A stretch of 64,000 nucleotides of DNA from positions 59,149-123,148 of the forward strand of contig NZ_JAMHIV010000031.1 in assembly GCF_023897065.1 (NCBI RefSeq). The letters are read 5' to 3'. This DNA is from Crossiella sp. SN42. Its GTDB lineage: Bacteria; Actinomycetota; Actinomycetes; Mycobacteriales; Pseudonocardiaceae. Below, in pieces: positions 52,553 to 61,196 of this stretch. The notes under the pieces are model-generated. The model did no database searches. It had not been told where the DNA came from and saw only the letters and a list, made by a program, of their open reading frames with translations. The translations under genes were made by a program, and so were the position numbers. Numbering within the stretch: position 1 is the stretch's first letter; the number at the start of each line of letters is the position of its first letter.

Positions 52553-52647
52553 CTCGACTCCTGAGGTCCACTTCGGACGGACTGAATCCGTTGTCCGACA
52601 AAGACCTTGCGAGATTTTCGGTTCGCGGCCGCTCCCCTACCCGGCGG

Positions 52648-52932
52648 TCAGCGCAACCGCCGCTCGTTGAAAGATGGCCCCTCGAATGCCGCCTGCACCA
52701 AGTGCTCGGCCATGGCCACGTGGCCCGGGCACCGGTGGCGGCCGTCGGGCAGGACCATCCAGCCGGCCGTGTTGAGCCAGCGGACCTGGGACGCGGACAA
52801 CTTCGGTTCGTCCAACTGGGCGCGTACCAGCTTGTCCTCGGTGTCCAGCCAGTACAGCCGCTCAACACACGGGCCGTGCTGCTGAAGCCCGCCGCACTGG
52901 ACCGTCCAGACCGTCAGCGGCCGGAAGCTCAT
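52648..52932 (-). CDS. Small hypothetical protein of the recombination operon
   Basis: 94 residues from ATG 52932. Three Cys and several His and Trp (residues 10-80: WTVQCGGLQQHGPCVERLYWL, RHRCPGHVAMAEHL) suggest metal binding. The start overlaps the stop of the next gene (ATGA). Family unknown. Confidence 0.55.
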   Translation of the reverse strand: MSFRPLTVWTVQCGGLQQHGPCVERLYWLDTEDKLVRAQLDEPKLSASQVRWLNTAGWMVLPDGRHRCPGHVAMAEHLVQAAFEGPSFNERRLR

Positions 52933-53525
52933 CGGGCCCTCTTCTCGTTGGCGGGCATGGGAACGCCGCAGCGGCGGCAGTGGTCGCCAAGGCGCTCGTG
53001 GTCGCCGTCGAGCTGGGCAACGCAGCCGGCGCGCAGGATCTCGCCCACACTGGTCTGGGCCCGGCAGTGGTCGCACAGGCCCCAGGTGAGGGGCAGGGAC
53101 CGGTCGGCGGGCAGTGCGCGGCCGCAGCCGTAGCACTCCAGCCCGGCCTGCCGGATGGCCAGCAACAGTTGGCCGCTGTCGGCGACGGCGTCCTCGGCCA
53201 GCACCGGCAGCATGCCCCAGGCCTCGGTGCGGGTCACCCGCTCCCACTCGCGCGGGGTCAGCTCGCGTTCGGGACCACCGGGATCGGTGACGAGACGGGC
53301 CTGGATGTCGACTCGAGTCCAGTGCACCAGGGCGATCCCGAACCGGTCGGCGAGGGCGAGCATGACGTGTCGTGCCTGGTCCTCGTCGAGCTCGGACTCG
53401 GCAAGCGCGCGCCGCCACTCAGCCGGTAGCCGGGAGAAGGCGAGTTGGTCCCCTGTGGACGGTGAAGTCCCGCCCCCAGGCCGTAGCGATGGAGGGTCGT
53501 CGGCGCGGTGTCGCACGGCGGTCAT
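52929..53525 (-). CDS. Zinc-finger-type hypothetical protein
   Basis: 198 residues from ATG 53525, overlapping the ssb stop. The C-terminal third carries CYGCG, GLCDHC and CRRCG, giving three Cys pairs, so one or two zinc ribbons. The N-terminal part is helical. Encoded with SSB, RecT and YqaJ, it may belong to the same DNA metabolism module. Confidence 0.55.
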   Translation of the reverse strand: MTAVRHRADDPPSLRPGGGTSPSTGDQLAFSRLPAEWRRALAESELDEDQARHVMLALADRFGIALVHWTRVDIQARLVTDPGGPERELTPREWERVTRTEAWGMLPVLAEDAVADSGQLLLAIRQAGLECYGCGRALPADRSLPLTWGLCDHCRAQTSVGEILRAGCVAQLDGDHERLGDHCRRCGVPMPANEKRAR

Positions 53526-53926
53526 GCCTCCTCGGTCGCGTCGAGGTCCGGTTCGTCCGGCTCCTGGCTGGGTGCCGGGACGGCGGTGGCCTGCAGCAGC
53601 GAGGGCCCGCACTCGATGACCTCGACTTCCAGTGCGGTGCGGGTGCTGCCGTCGCTGGTGGTGAGGGTCCGCGGGCGGAGGCGGCCGTGCACCAGCAGCC
53701 GGTCGCCCGCACGCAGGGAGGCGACGAGGTTGCCCGCCTGGGCGCGCCAGACGGTGCAGCGCAGGATGAGTGGGACGCCCGGTTGCCAGTCTCCGCTCTC
53801 GCGGTCGTAGCGGCGGCGTGGCGAGGTGACGGTGAAGTTGCAGACCGTGGTGCCGCCGTGGGTGCTCCGGAGTTCCGGATCGGCGGTGAGCTCGCCGGTC
53901 ACGGTGATCATGGTGTCGCCGAGCAT
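53522..53926 (-). CDS. ssb: Single-stranded DNA-binding protein
   Basis: 134 residues from ATG 53926. OB-fold signatures are MITVTGELTADPELRSTHGG, NFTVTSPRRRYDRESGDW and GDRLLVHGRLRPRTLTT. The tail is acidic (EPDEPDLDATEEA) but shorter than that of housekeeping SSB and lacks the DDIPF ending. An element-encoded SSB is common in conjugative elements and phages. Confidence 0.88.
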   Translation of the reverse strand: MLGDTMITVTGELTADPELRSTHGGTTVCNFTVTSPRRRYDRESGDWQPGVPLILRCTVWRAQAGNLVASLRAGDRLLVHGRLRPRTLTTSDGSTRTALEVEVIECGPSLLQATAVPAPSQEPDEPDLDATEEA

Positions 53927-53961
53927 GCTGGACCTCCACGTGTCCCGGGATGGGCAGCGGT

Positions 53962-53970
53962 AGGTAACGC
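53962..53970 (-). promoter_or_regulatory. GCGTTACCT motif before ssb
   Basis: Perfect copy 35 bases upstream of the ssb ATG, in the 72-base gap after the recT gene. Confidence 0.4.
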
Positions 53971-53998
53971 GACGGGCTCTGCGTGGTTGGCACCGCGG

Positions 53999-54853
53999 TC
54001 ACACGGCCTTCTCCTCCGGCGTGGACCCGGTCACGGCGCGGTCGACCTGGTGGGAGACGGCGGCCGGGTCGGCCTCGGGTGTGAGGTCGACCCTCAGACG
54101 GCCGTCGATGGCCAGGGCCGTGGCCAGGGGCTGACTGGTGGCCTCAGCCGGGACGTCGCCGAGGAGCAGGCGCAGCGGGGTCTTGCGGGCCATGGCGTCG
54201 AAGTCGGTGCGCCACGGACCGATGAGCTGGTCGCGCTGGTCGCGGGCACGGGCGTGCCGGTCTCGGTGGTCCTCGATCTGCTCCCGGGTGAGGTAGAGCG
54301 GGTAGCGGCCGCCGGTGAGGTACTCGACTGTGGCGTAGTAGCCGTAGGCGGGTCCGGGGCGACCGGTCAGCAGCGGCTTGTGGATGACCGTGCCGGTGCC
54401 GTAGTCGATGTCGAAGGTCTCGCCCTGGCGGACGGCGCGGGCGGTGATGGTGCGCACGAACCCGGAGCGGTAGGCCAGGTCGATGAGGCCGCGGTAGCCG
54501 ACGACCACGGTGGCGCGGTACAGCTCGGCGGCGGAGTCCCAGAACGGCAGGATCCAGGCGCGGCCATTGAGCGGGCGAAGCCGCAGTTGGGCGCAGGTCA
54601 TCACCGCGCCGAGCACCGAGTTCGGTTCGGCCTTGGCCAGGTTGTTGGTGGTGCGCAGGTTGGTCATGGCGTCTCGGACGAGCTGGCGGGCGAAGTCCTC
54701 GGTGGAGGCCTGCGCGAGCAGTTCGGTCTTGGCCTCCAGCAACTCGACCGCGGGTTGCGGCCGGGCTGCCGGCTCCTCGTGGGTGTCTCCTGCCGGGAGT
54801 TCGGCGGCGACCTTGGCGATCTTGTCACGGAGGCGTTGCGGCGACGTTCCCAT
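53999..54853 (-). CDS. recT: RecT-family single-strand annealing protein
   Basis: 284 residues from ATG 54853. RecT features are LRTTNNLAKAEPNSVLGAVM, CAQLRLRPLNGRAWILPFWD, VVGYRGLIDLAYRSGFVRTI and the YPLYLTREQIEDHRDRHARA segment. It anneals homologous single strands and works with an exonuclease, here the YqaJ gene directly upstream. Such pairs are more typical of phages, but also occur in integrative elements. Confidence 0.88.
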   Translation of the reverse strand: MGTSPQRLRDKIAKVAAELPAGDTHEEPAARPQPAVELLEAKTELLAQASTEDFARQLVRDAMTNLRTTNNLAKAEPNSVLGAVMTCAQLRLRPLNGRAWILPFWDSAAELYRATVVVGYRGLIDLAYRSGFVRTITARAVRQGETFDIDYGTGTVIHKPLLTGRPGPAYGYYATVEYLTGGRYPLYLTREQIEDHRDRHARARDQRDQLIGPWRTDFDAMARKTPLRLLLGDVPAEATSQPLATALAIDGRLRVDLTPEADPAAVSHQVDRAVTGSTPEEKAV

Positions 54854-54854
54854 C

Positions 54855-55793
54855 TCAGCTCTCCTGGCGCAGGATGCGGAGTTGCCGGTAGTGGGTGGCC
54901 GCGACCGTGTGCTCGGCGCGGCGGGTTTCCCGCCACTGCACGAGCGGGCGGCCGAGGTGGATGCCGGTCTCGGCTGGCCCGAGGCGGTGCTTGATCCAGT
55001 TCTCCAGTTCGGCGATGGATCCGCGCAGCGCCTTGGCCTGCTCCTTGAGGGCGATCAGTTCCTCCAGCACGCCGAGGTCATGCTCGTCGAGCTCGACCCG
55101 GAGCTCGGCCTGGGCCTCGCGGTAGAGCTGGTAGAGCGTGCGGGCGCAGGAGGCCGAACCGTCCGGGTCTGGTGGTCGGCGGGCCAGGACGTGCTGGTGC
55201 CAGAAGGACTCCTCGACCGCGATCAGGTTGGCCTCCAGCTCCAGATCGCGGGTGATGCGGCGGATGACCGGGCGCTGGCCGCCGATCAGGGCGATGATCC
55301 AGGCGTGGCCGCGGTCGAGCACCGCCATGCCGTGCCGTGCCTGCGCTTCGGCGGCCTCGGGAATGGCGCCGTCGGCCCAGTCCTCAGCCCGGAAGGCCGA
55401 GGTGGTCTTCACCTCGAGCAGGCCGCCGTCGCCGGTGAGCCGGTCGGGGGTGTAGCGCATCCAGTGGTGTTCGGCGTGGGCGAAGAGCCCGGCGCGGCGG
55501 ACGGGGATGTCGCGGGTGGCGGCGAAGTAGGTGGCGATGACCGGCTCCAGCAGCCGGCCCCATCTCATCGGCGCGGTTTCCACCTTGGGCGGCAACAGGT
55601 TCAGCTTGTCCGCCCACACTTCGTAGGCGCTCACGGCCGGGTGCAGGCCCAGCACGGCGAGTGCGTCGGAGCCGCCGATGCCCTGGCGTCGTTCGGCCAG
55701 CCACATCGATCGGGGGACACGGGCGGGCAGCAGCGGCTTCGGTCGCCGCGGGCGGATTCGCGGGCGCGCAACGCGCTGGCGGAGGGCGGTCAT
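54855..55793 (-). CDS. YqaJ-family exonuclease
   Basis: 312 residues from ATG 55793. The lambda-exonuclease/YqaJ core shows GIGGSDALAVLGLHP, WGRLLEPVIATYFAA, the DRLTGDGGLLEVKTT catalytic Asp and ExK, and EAQARHGMAVLD. Its stop is 1 base from the recT start, and the pair forms a recombination module. Confidence 0.88.
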   Translation of the reverse strand: MTALRQRVARPRIRPRRPKPLLPARVPRSMWLAERRQGIGGSDALAVLGLHPAVSAYEVWADKLNLLPPKVETAPMRWGRLLEPVIATYFAATRDIPVRRAGLFAHAEHHWMRYTPDRLTGDGGLLEVKTTSAFRAEDWADGAIPEAAEAQARHGMAVLDRGHAWIIALIGGQRPVIRRITRDLELEANLIAVEESFWHQHVLARRPPDPDGSASCARTLYQLYREAQAELRVELDEHDLGVLEELIALKEQAKALRGSIAELENWIKHRLGPAETGIHLGRPLVQWRETRRAEHTVAATHYRQLRILRQES

Positions 55794-55878
55794 CGGGCAC
55801 CGGTCCTTCGGTTGGCTTCTGGTCCGTCCAGCAGCCTGCACGGGTCCCGGGCCCGCGCCGCTCCCCCGCTGATCGCGG

Positions 55879-56319
55879 TCAGTGCAGGATGACGACGTGG
55901 GACGCGCGTCTCCGGAGCGTCGCGGCCAGCGTCTTGGGCGGTGCGCAGACGGTGCTGGTGGTCAGCGCGGGGTGTTCGCACAGGGCGCTGAACCGGTGGT
56001 GCCCGGTGGCCAGCACGATCTCGGTGTAGCCGATGCCCACCAGGTGCCAGGCGCGGTCCAGCAGGATCGAGGTGGCGCCGCGGGTTCGCGCACAGGCCAC
56101 CGGCAGGTGCAGCGCCACCAGCTCGGGCAGGTACCGCGCGAGGGTGGCCGGATGCGCGGCGGCCAGGACGTGCTCAACGGCACCCGCGGCAGCCAGCACG
56201 GCTTCCAGGCGAGACCGGAGCAGGGCGGCAGAGGCTCGCACGCCGTCCTCGATGGTCAAGGTGTCCAGGTCGATGAGCAGTGCCCGTCGCCGGGCGCGGG
56301 CCGCACTGTGGATGGTCAT
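55879..56319 (-). CDS. Possible NYN/PIN-like nuclease-fold protein
   Basis: 146 residues from ATG 56319. An N-terminal LLIDLDTLTIEDG and a C-terminal YTEIVLATGHHRFSAL resemble the first Asp-containing strand and the GDGDF-type loop of NYN/PIN domains, although that loop reads GHH. Identification is weak; it might be inactive. Located between YqaJ and WhiB. Confidence 0.4.
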   Translation of the reverse strand: MTIHSAARARRRALLIDLDTLTIEDGVRASAALLRSRLEAVLAAAGAVEHVLAAAHPATLARYLPELVALHLPVACARTRGATSILLDRAWHLVGIGYTEIVLATGHHRFSALCEHPALTTSTVCAPPKTLAATLRRRASHVVILH

Positions 56320-56366
56320 GCGCACTCCCTGAGCGAGAAGGGAAGGCCGGCGGCGGGTGCCGCGAG

Positions 56367-56657
56367 CTAGGTAACGTGCCGCCGTTGCTCTGGGTGGAGG
56401 CCGCCCCAGATGCCGACGGGCTCGCCGGTGGTCATCGCGTGGCGCAGGCACTGCCCACGCACCGGGCAGGCAGCACAGACCTCGATCGCCAGCTCGGTGC
56501 GCGCGCCGAGCTGGTCGGGCTGCCAGTCACCGGGTTCGAGACCGCGGGGACGGTGCCACGGCCCGCAGGCCGCGTGCTCGGTCCAGCACCCCAGGACCGC
56601 TCGGTGGCTCAGGGGACGAGGCTGGCGGCGGGGTGATCGCCGTGAAGGTGGCGCCAT
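56367..56657 (-). CDS. WhiB-family iron-sulfur regulator
   Basis: 96 residues from ATG 56657; a TTG at 56678 is in frame. WhiB Cys pattern: Cys of HAACGPW, then CAACPVRGQC, followed by the GVHG-like turn GIWGG and basic HPEQRRH end. WhiB proteins bind a 4Fe-4S cluster and sigma factor. Its stop codon lies within a GTTACCT motif copy. Confidence 0.88.
   Translation of the reverse strand: MAPPSRRSPRRQPRPLSHRAVLGCWTEHAACGPWHRPRGLEPGDWQPDQLGARTELAIEVCAACPVRGQCLRHAMTTGEPVGIWGGLHPEQRRHVT
56369..56377 (-). promoter_or_regulatory. GCGTTACCT-like motif (ACGTTACCT)
   Basis: Copy overlapping the last codons and stop of whiB and 49 bases before the ATG of the NYN-like gene. Confidence 0.35.
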
Positions 56658-56674
56658 GGCGGGGTGTCCCTTCG

Positions 56675-56986
56675 TCAACCGCGGTCGTGGGGTTCAGAAC
56701 TGTCCACTCCGGACAGACCCGGCCCGCTCCCCTGCCGGCCCGGCGGAGGACGGGCCGCACCCAGCAGGGCGGCGGCCACTTCCGCAGGCAGGTCCAAGGC
56801 GTTGATCAGTGCGACGGCGACCCGGTGGGTTGGCCGCCATCCCGGTGGTGGGTGCTCGGCGGTGCGGATCGTGCTGCGGGCGAGGCGGCTGCGGCGGGCC
56901 AGCGCCGACTGGGTCAGGCCGAGACGCTGGCGGTTCGCACGGATCGCCGCACACACCGAGACGTTGATGCCGGTGCGGGCAGGCAT
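56675..56986 (-). CDS. XRE-type helix-turn-helix protein
   Basis: 103 residues from ATG 56986. The HTH is RANRQRLGLTQSALARRSRL, followed by ARSTIRTAEHPPPGW. The start is only 8 bases after a GCGTTACCT copy and no Shine-Dalgarno is visible, so a leaderless transcript is likely. It could be the regulator of the motif, as it lies at an inverted motif pair and is divergent from the next gene. Confidence 0.8.
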   Translation of the reverse strand: MPARTGINVSVCAAIRANRQRLGLTQSALARRSRLARSTIRTAEHPPPGWRPTHRVAVALINALDLPAEVAAALLGAARPPPGRQGSGPGLSGVDSSEPHDRG

Positions 56987-56994
56987 GGCCGGTG

Positions 56995-57037
56995 AGGTAA
57001 CGCCGCGGCGGCCACCTCGGCCGGGACGGCGTTACCT
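56995..57037. promoter_or_regulatory. Inverted pair of GCGTTACCT motifs
   Basis: One copy on the minus strand (56995-57003) and one on the plus strand (57029-57037), centred between the divergent genes 56986 and 57185. The arrangement suggests divergent promoters under one control. Confidence 0.5.
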
Positions 57038-57184
57038 GCCCCGGCACCACAACTGAACAGCGAAGGCACCACTCCCGAAGTCCACTCCTCCGGCCCGTTC
57101 CCGGCGGCGGCACCCAGCCGCCGCACCGGCGAACTGGGCAGCCGCCGTCTCCGCGCGGGCGGGATGACCGCCAAGGAGACGACG

Positions 57185-58534
57185 ATGAAGGTGACCTTGA
57201 CCTCCACCCAGGCCGGCGCGCTGGCCAGCTGCATCGGGGACCTGGAGCTGATGGCCGGGCGGACCGTGCACGATCCGGCCTGTCCGGTTCGCGGTGGGTT
57301 CGTCTGCATGTCCGCGGGCAACGGCAGGTTCACACTGCGCGCGGCGGAAAACGAACCCTATGTGCTCGCCCAGATCTCGGTCACCGCCGCGGTCGACGAG
57401 CCGGGCCAGGCCTGGGTCGCCACCCTGCCGCTGGCCGACCTGCTGACCAAACGTCCCGCCGCGGCGGCCGACCTGGAACTGACGGCTACCCCGGCGGCCG
57501 GGTGCGTCCAGGTGGTGTTCCGCACCGACACCGGGCGCACCATCCGCGTCCGGCAAGCGGCGGCGATGGCGGTGACCGAGGACAACGCCCTGCGCACCGT
57601 CACCTCGGGCCCCAGCGACCCGGTGTTCTCGGTGCCGCTGACCCCGGACCTGGTGGCCAGCCTCATCGGGCAGGTCCGCCAGCACGAGGACCTGACCAGC
57701 GACCGACCTCGGGCGGTGTGGCTGACCCTGGAGGCCAGCCAACTGCGGCTGGAGGCCTGGCTCAGCCGGTTCGAGGCCACCGCCGTGGACTTCCCACTGC
57801 CGCAGGCACCGACCATGGCCGGCTGGCTCACGGAGTCCTTCGGGATGCTCCTCGGCCGGGCAGCGGCCCGGATCAGCAAGGTGGTCGACCGGGCGCCCGG
57901 GGTGATGGAGATCCGCACGATGCTGTCCAACTCCGTGGACCGGCAGTGCCTGATCCTGCGCGCCGACCCGTACGAGTTCATGCTGCCGCTCACCAAGGTC
58001 GACAACGCCGGGATCACCCAGAAGATCCACCGCCTGCGACATTGCCTGGCCAGCGCCAGCACGGTCACCGTCGAGGTCGACGGTGCGGGCGGCCTGATCA
58101 GCCAGATCTGTCAGGAGTCCACCGGCGCCCTCCGCCACCCCCGTGCGGTGCTGGACTTCTACGACCGCAACGGCGAGCAGATGCTGCTGGTGCACGTCGC
58201 CGACGACGTCAGCTCGGAGGGACCGGCCGCCGAGATCTACTCCGGCGAATACCCGGTGGTGATGTCCGCCCCGTTCAACCGGCGGATGGCTTTGGACCAC
58301 CGGAAGTTGGCCGCGGCCCTGACCGTCTTCCGCAGGCATCCCCGGATCCTGCTGCACGCCGAACCCGCCGGCACCGATGGGGCGACACTGCTGGGCATCA
58401 CCCCGGCAGCCCAGAACGCCAACCCGATCACCGAGTTCCAGGCCAGCGACATCCGCACCATCCTGGCCATCCTTCTCCAGGCGCCGACCCGGCTGGCACC
58501 GTACGCCGACACCGGCCCGATACCTCGCCTATAG
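57185..58534 (+). CDS. Hypothetical protein, possibly sliding-clamp-like
   Basis: 449 residues from ATG 57185, with GGAG properly spaced. No motif is definitive. The alternation of beta-strands and helices and the pieces WVATLPLADLLTKRP and FNRRMALDHRKLAAAL recall the beta-clamp DnaN layout of three similar domains, and element-encoded clamps do occur in such loci. This is a weak inference; it may equally be an unrelated element protein. Confidence 0.4.
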   Translation: MKVTLTSTQAGALASCIGDLELMAGRTVHDPACPVRGGFVCMSAGNGRFTLRAAENEPYVLAQISVTAAVDEPGQAWVATLPLADLLTKRPAAAADLELTATPAAGCVQVVFRTDTGRTIRVRQAAAMAVTEDNALRTVTSGPSDPVFSVPLTPDLVASLIGQVRQHEDLTSDRPRAVWLTLEASQLRLEAWLSRFEATAVDFPLPQAPTMAGWLTESFGMLLGRAAARISKVVDRAPGVMEIRTMLSNSVDRQCLILRADPYEFMLPLTKVDNAGITQKIHRLRHCLASASTVTVEVDGAGGLISQICQESTGALRHPRAVLDFYDRNGEQMLLVHVADDVSSEGPAAEIYSGEYPVVMSAPFNRRMALDHRKLAAALTVFRRHPRILLHAEPAGTDGATLLGITPAAQNANPITEFQASDIRTILAILLQAPTRLAPYADTGPIPRL

Positions 58535-58557
58535 CCGATTCGCTTGCGGGACAACAT

Positions 58558-58592
58558 GGTCGGGTCCGCTTCTCACGGTCGCGGACCCGACC
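58558..58592. terminator. Bidirectional terminator hairpin
   Basis: GGTCGGGTCCGC and GCGGACCCGACC form a perfect 12-bp stem with an 11-base loop, between two convergent genes. Confidence 0.7.
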
Positions 58593-58626
58593 CACACCCG
58601 CGGTCGGCAAGGTGCCCCTGAACTCC

Positions 58627-59868
58627 TCATGCGGCAATGGCCGCCCGCCAGGTGCTTTCGAACGTGCCTGGTTGCTTGTCCGTCACCACCGCGGGTGCGG
58701 CCACCAACAGCTCCTCGACCGAGGGATACAGCGTGCGCGGGCGTCCGCCGTGCCGATCCAGAACAACCTGCCGACGGCGTGTCCAGACTCGAAGATGCCC
58801 GTCCGATTCCTCGACGCACCGGCGAGCACACCCAGCCATGCGGAGCAACGCTCTCCGCATGCGCGCACGGGTTCCCGTGCTCACGATCCGCACGCTCCGA
58901 ACAGCCCGACCGCCGCGGCGCGGATCCGACTTCGCCGCCGGAAGGTAACGCCGAACCTGGTAGACCGCCCACGGCACACAACTGAGCTGACGCTGTAACT
59001 GCTGCAAGGCAACGGTATTGCCGTCCGCAGTGAGGTGCTCCAGCAGGCTGGTCGAACCGTACAACCTCGCCAGCGGGTTGAGTGCCATCGCCACATGTTC
59101 GATCAGCAGCGCCTGCGCCGCCAACTCGGGGTGGCGACGGAAGCGAGCGAGGTGCCCGGCCCGGGACCCCGAGCACACCAAGAAGGGGCAGAAGTAGCAG
59201 TAGGATGCGGGGCACGGTTCGCCGGTCCTGGCAAACAGGTACTGCTCCGCGAGGGCGTTGTCCCAACCCCAGTTCAACAGCGGGTAGTACGGGTCGCGGG
59301 CGTTGGTGGAGTAGGAGCGGTCACGGACCGCCCGGCGCGCTTCACCGGCGTGGAACCCGAGGACGTGGACGTAGTCCGAACCGAGCACCCGCGCCGCCCA
59401 GGTGTCCAGCGGCCAGCCCTTCCACTTGTGTGTGCAGGTGCGCCGCCCCGCGGCGAGAAGCGGCACAGTGCCGGACAGCGTCAGCTCGGCGGACAACCGG
59501 ACGGGGCCGGAGCGGAACATTCGGGTGGGTGTCGTGGTGTCACTGAGCACGGTCACGCCCTCGCGCTGACAAAATCCTCCGCGCGCGATCTGGACCAGGC
59601 GAACGTGGTGCTGGGCCAGCTTCGGCAGAAGGTGCTTTTCGGCGTACCGCAAGGAGTCCGGCCACTCATCACCGGTGACGGCGTGCACCACAACCAACTG
59701 GTCGAGGCCGAAGTCCCGGCTGCCCGGGTCATCCAGCCAGCGCAACAGGATCGCGTTGCTGTGCCGCCCCAGGCCCCAGCTGAGCATGACGGCACGGCCC
59801 GCGGTGGGGACCGGGCGACACAGTTCGTCGAACCACTTGGGCGAGAACACTCCGGTCGCCGAACTCAC
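58627..59868 (-). CDS. PP-loop ATP pyrophosphatase-like protein
   Basis: 413 residues from ATG 59868. Near residue 29 is MLSWGLGRHSNAILLRWL, a PP-loop variant (SxGxxS) of PAPS-reductase-like enzymes, followed by a conserved HAVTGDEWPDS segment. A second conserved part contains CYFCPFLVCSG near residue 225, a Cys cluster. These traits match PAPS-reductase-like proteins in actinomycete elements, of unknown role. There are no neighbours of a DNA phosphorothioation system, so no DndC role is claimed. Confidence 0.6.
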   Translation of the reverse strand: MSSATGVFSPKWFDELCRPVPTAGRAVMLSWGLGRHSNAILLRWLDDPGSRDFGLDQLVVVHAVTGDEWPDSLRYAEKHLLPKLAQHHVRLVQIARGGFCQREGVTVLSDTTTPTRMFRSGPVRLSAELTLSGTVPLLAAGRRTCTHKWKGWPLDTWAARVLGSDYVHVLGFHAGEARRAVRDRSYSTNARDPYYPLLNWGWDNALAEQYLFARTGEPCPASYCYFCPFLVCSGSRAGHLARFRRHPELAAQALLIEHVAMALNPLARLYGSTSLLEHLTADGNTVALQQLQRQLSCVPWAVYQVRRYLPAAKSDPRRGGRAVRSVRIVSTGTRARMRRALLRMAGCARRCVEESDGHLRVWTRRRQVVLDRHGGRPRTLYPSVEELLVAAPAVVTDKQPGTFESTWRAAIAA

Positions 59869-59971
59869 CTTCGCTCATCTCCCTGCGCGGTTCGGGCGCT
59901 GTTGGTGAGCGCGGCCGCGTCCCGGGCGATCACGCCAAGCCGATCGGGTGGGGTCTCCAGCAGAGCGTGGA

Positions 59972-60835
59972 TCATGGCGAGTTCACCAGGCCAAGGGCCG
60001 CCAGGTCAGCACGAAGCCGTGCGCCCAGAACGGCCGCGTCTCGGGCGCGGATGGCCTCGCGGCGTGCGCGCCCCGCCTGCTCCAGCACGTCTCCGGCGAG
60101 CACGTCGCCCACACCGAGGAGTACGTTGCGGCCCAAGCCCCACAGGTGTGCGTTCACCGCGCAGGCCGCGATGGCCAGTGGATCAGCGTCGACGCCGATC
60201 CAGGTGGCGCCCGTGGGATCGAACCCGCTCGCGCGCATCCGTTGAGCAACAGCGCGAAACAGCCCACCAGTGCCGATCGCGACATCGTGCACGGTCATCC
60301 CGGGGCGGACCGGCGGGATGCTGATGCTCACCATCAGGTCGGCCACGTCCATCGGTGTGAAGAACTGGCCGGTCATCGACCGCGAACCACTGGTGTGCAA
60401 CTGGCTCCACAGCGCGCCGAGGAGGTCGGCCTCGCCGGATCGGGCTGGGTCGCAGATCCAGTCGATGATCCCGTGACGGATCGCGGCCTGGACCATCGCC
60501 TGCGCACCACGAAGGTTCTGTCCATTGTGGTCGGTCCACAGCCAGGTCAGCATGGCGTGCGCCGCGGGCCACAGGTCCGGTCGGCCAAGGCCAAACCGCC
60601 GCCAGACGTGGCGTAGCCGGGTAGCGATCTCCGGGCCAGGCGTGAGCTGTCCGAGCCAGTCCTTGAGCCCAGCGACATCCATGTCAGCCGGGCGCACCAA
60701 CATCAGCGCGGACGCGACCGACAACGGGACGTCGAGGCGACCACCGTCTCCAGCGGAATACCAAGCGCGGACAAGCAGTTCGGCGAACCGGTGGCAGTCC
60801 TCGCTGGACGAGGTGTCGTTCGGTCGTTCAGGCAT
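59972..60835 (-). CDS. N6-adenine DNA methylase-like protein without visible NPPY
   Basis: 287 residues from ATG 60835; GTG 60841 is an alternative. Type I-like methylase features: GQFFTPMDVADLM near residue 165, DVAIGTGGLFR (AdoMet motif I) near residue 190 and GVDADPLAIAACAVNA near residue 220. The protein ends about 50 residues later, before the expected catalytic NPP(Y/F) motif, which is not seen. It may be a truncated or non-catalytic relative, as found in many actinobacterial elements. Confidence 0.65.
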   Translation of the reverse strand: MPERPNDTSSSEDCHRFAELLVRAWYSAGDGGRLDVPLSVASALMLVRPADMDVAGLKDWLGQLTPGPEIATRLRHVWRRFGLGRPDLWPAAHAMLTWLWTDHNGQNLRGAQAMVQAAIRHGIIDWICDPARSGEADLLGALWSQLHTSGSRSMTGQFFTPMDVADLMVSISIPPVRPGMTVHDVAIGTGGLFRAVAQRMRASGFDPTGATWIGVDADPLAIAACAVNAHLWGLGRNVLLGVGDVLAGDVLEQAGRARREAIRARDAAVLGARLRADLAALGLVNSP

Positions 60836-60896
60836 GGGCACACGGTCGCTGGCCCGGACACCCGGCCCGCTCCCCTGCCTGCGGCGACCACTGCGG

Positions 60897-61196
60897 TCAG
60901 CTGCGGACGCGGAGCTGCTCGAGGCTGGGCAGTGCTCCCCGCAGCCTCAGCAGAAGCGCCAGCTCGACCGCCGTCAGGCTGAGCTCGACCTCGGGCTGAT
61001 GAACTCCGGGTTCGTCCCGCTGCTCCTGATCGCCGGCCAGCTCGACCTTGGCCCGCAACCCGCGCCAGGCCGGATGCACGGTGGTAGGCGATGGCGGCCT
61101 GGTCGCGCAGAACGAACGCAGGTCCGCCAGTACCGACGCGGGCAGTCCGCAGGTGACAGTGGGCGCGACGACACCGTCGTCCGGCTCCGGGTTCAC
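60897..61196 (-). CDS. Small hypothetical protein
   Basis: 99 residues from GTG 61196, overlapping the stop of the upstream gene (GTGA). Unrecognised; mostly helical with an LTAVELALLLRLRGALPSLEQ tail. Probably cotranscribed with the 61193-61741 gene. Confidence 0.5.
   Translation of the reverse strand: MNPEPDDGVVAPTVTCGLPASVLADLRSFCATRPPSPTTVHPAWRGLRAKVELAGDQEQRDEPGVHQPEVELSLTAVELALLLRLRGALPSLEQLRVRS

Noticed and set aside
58947..58956. GGTAACGCC resembling the recurrent motif
   Set aside because: It is within the coding sequence of the PP-loop gene (RRYLPA) and has no start nearby, so it is probably chance.
58627..59868. DndC-type phosphorothioation gene
   Set aside because: The Cys and PP-loop pattern is only generic and no other dnd gene is nearby.
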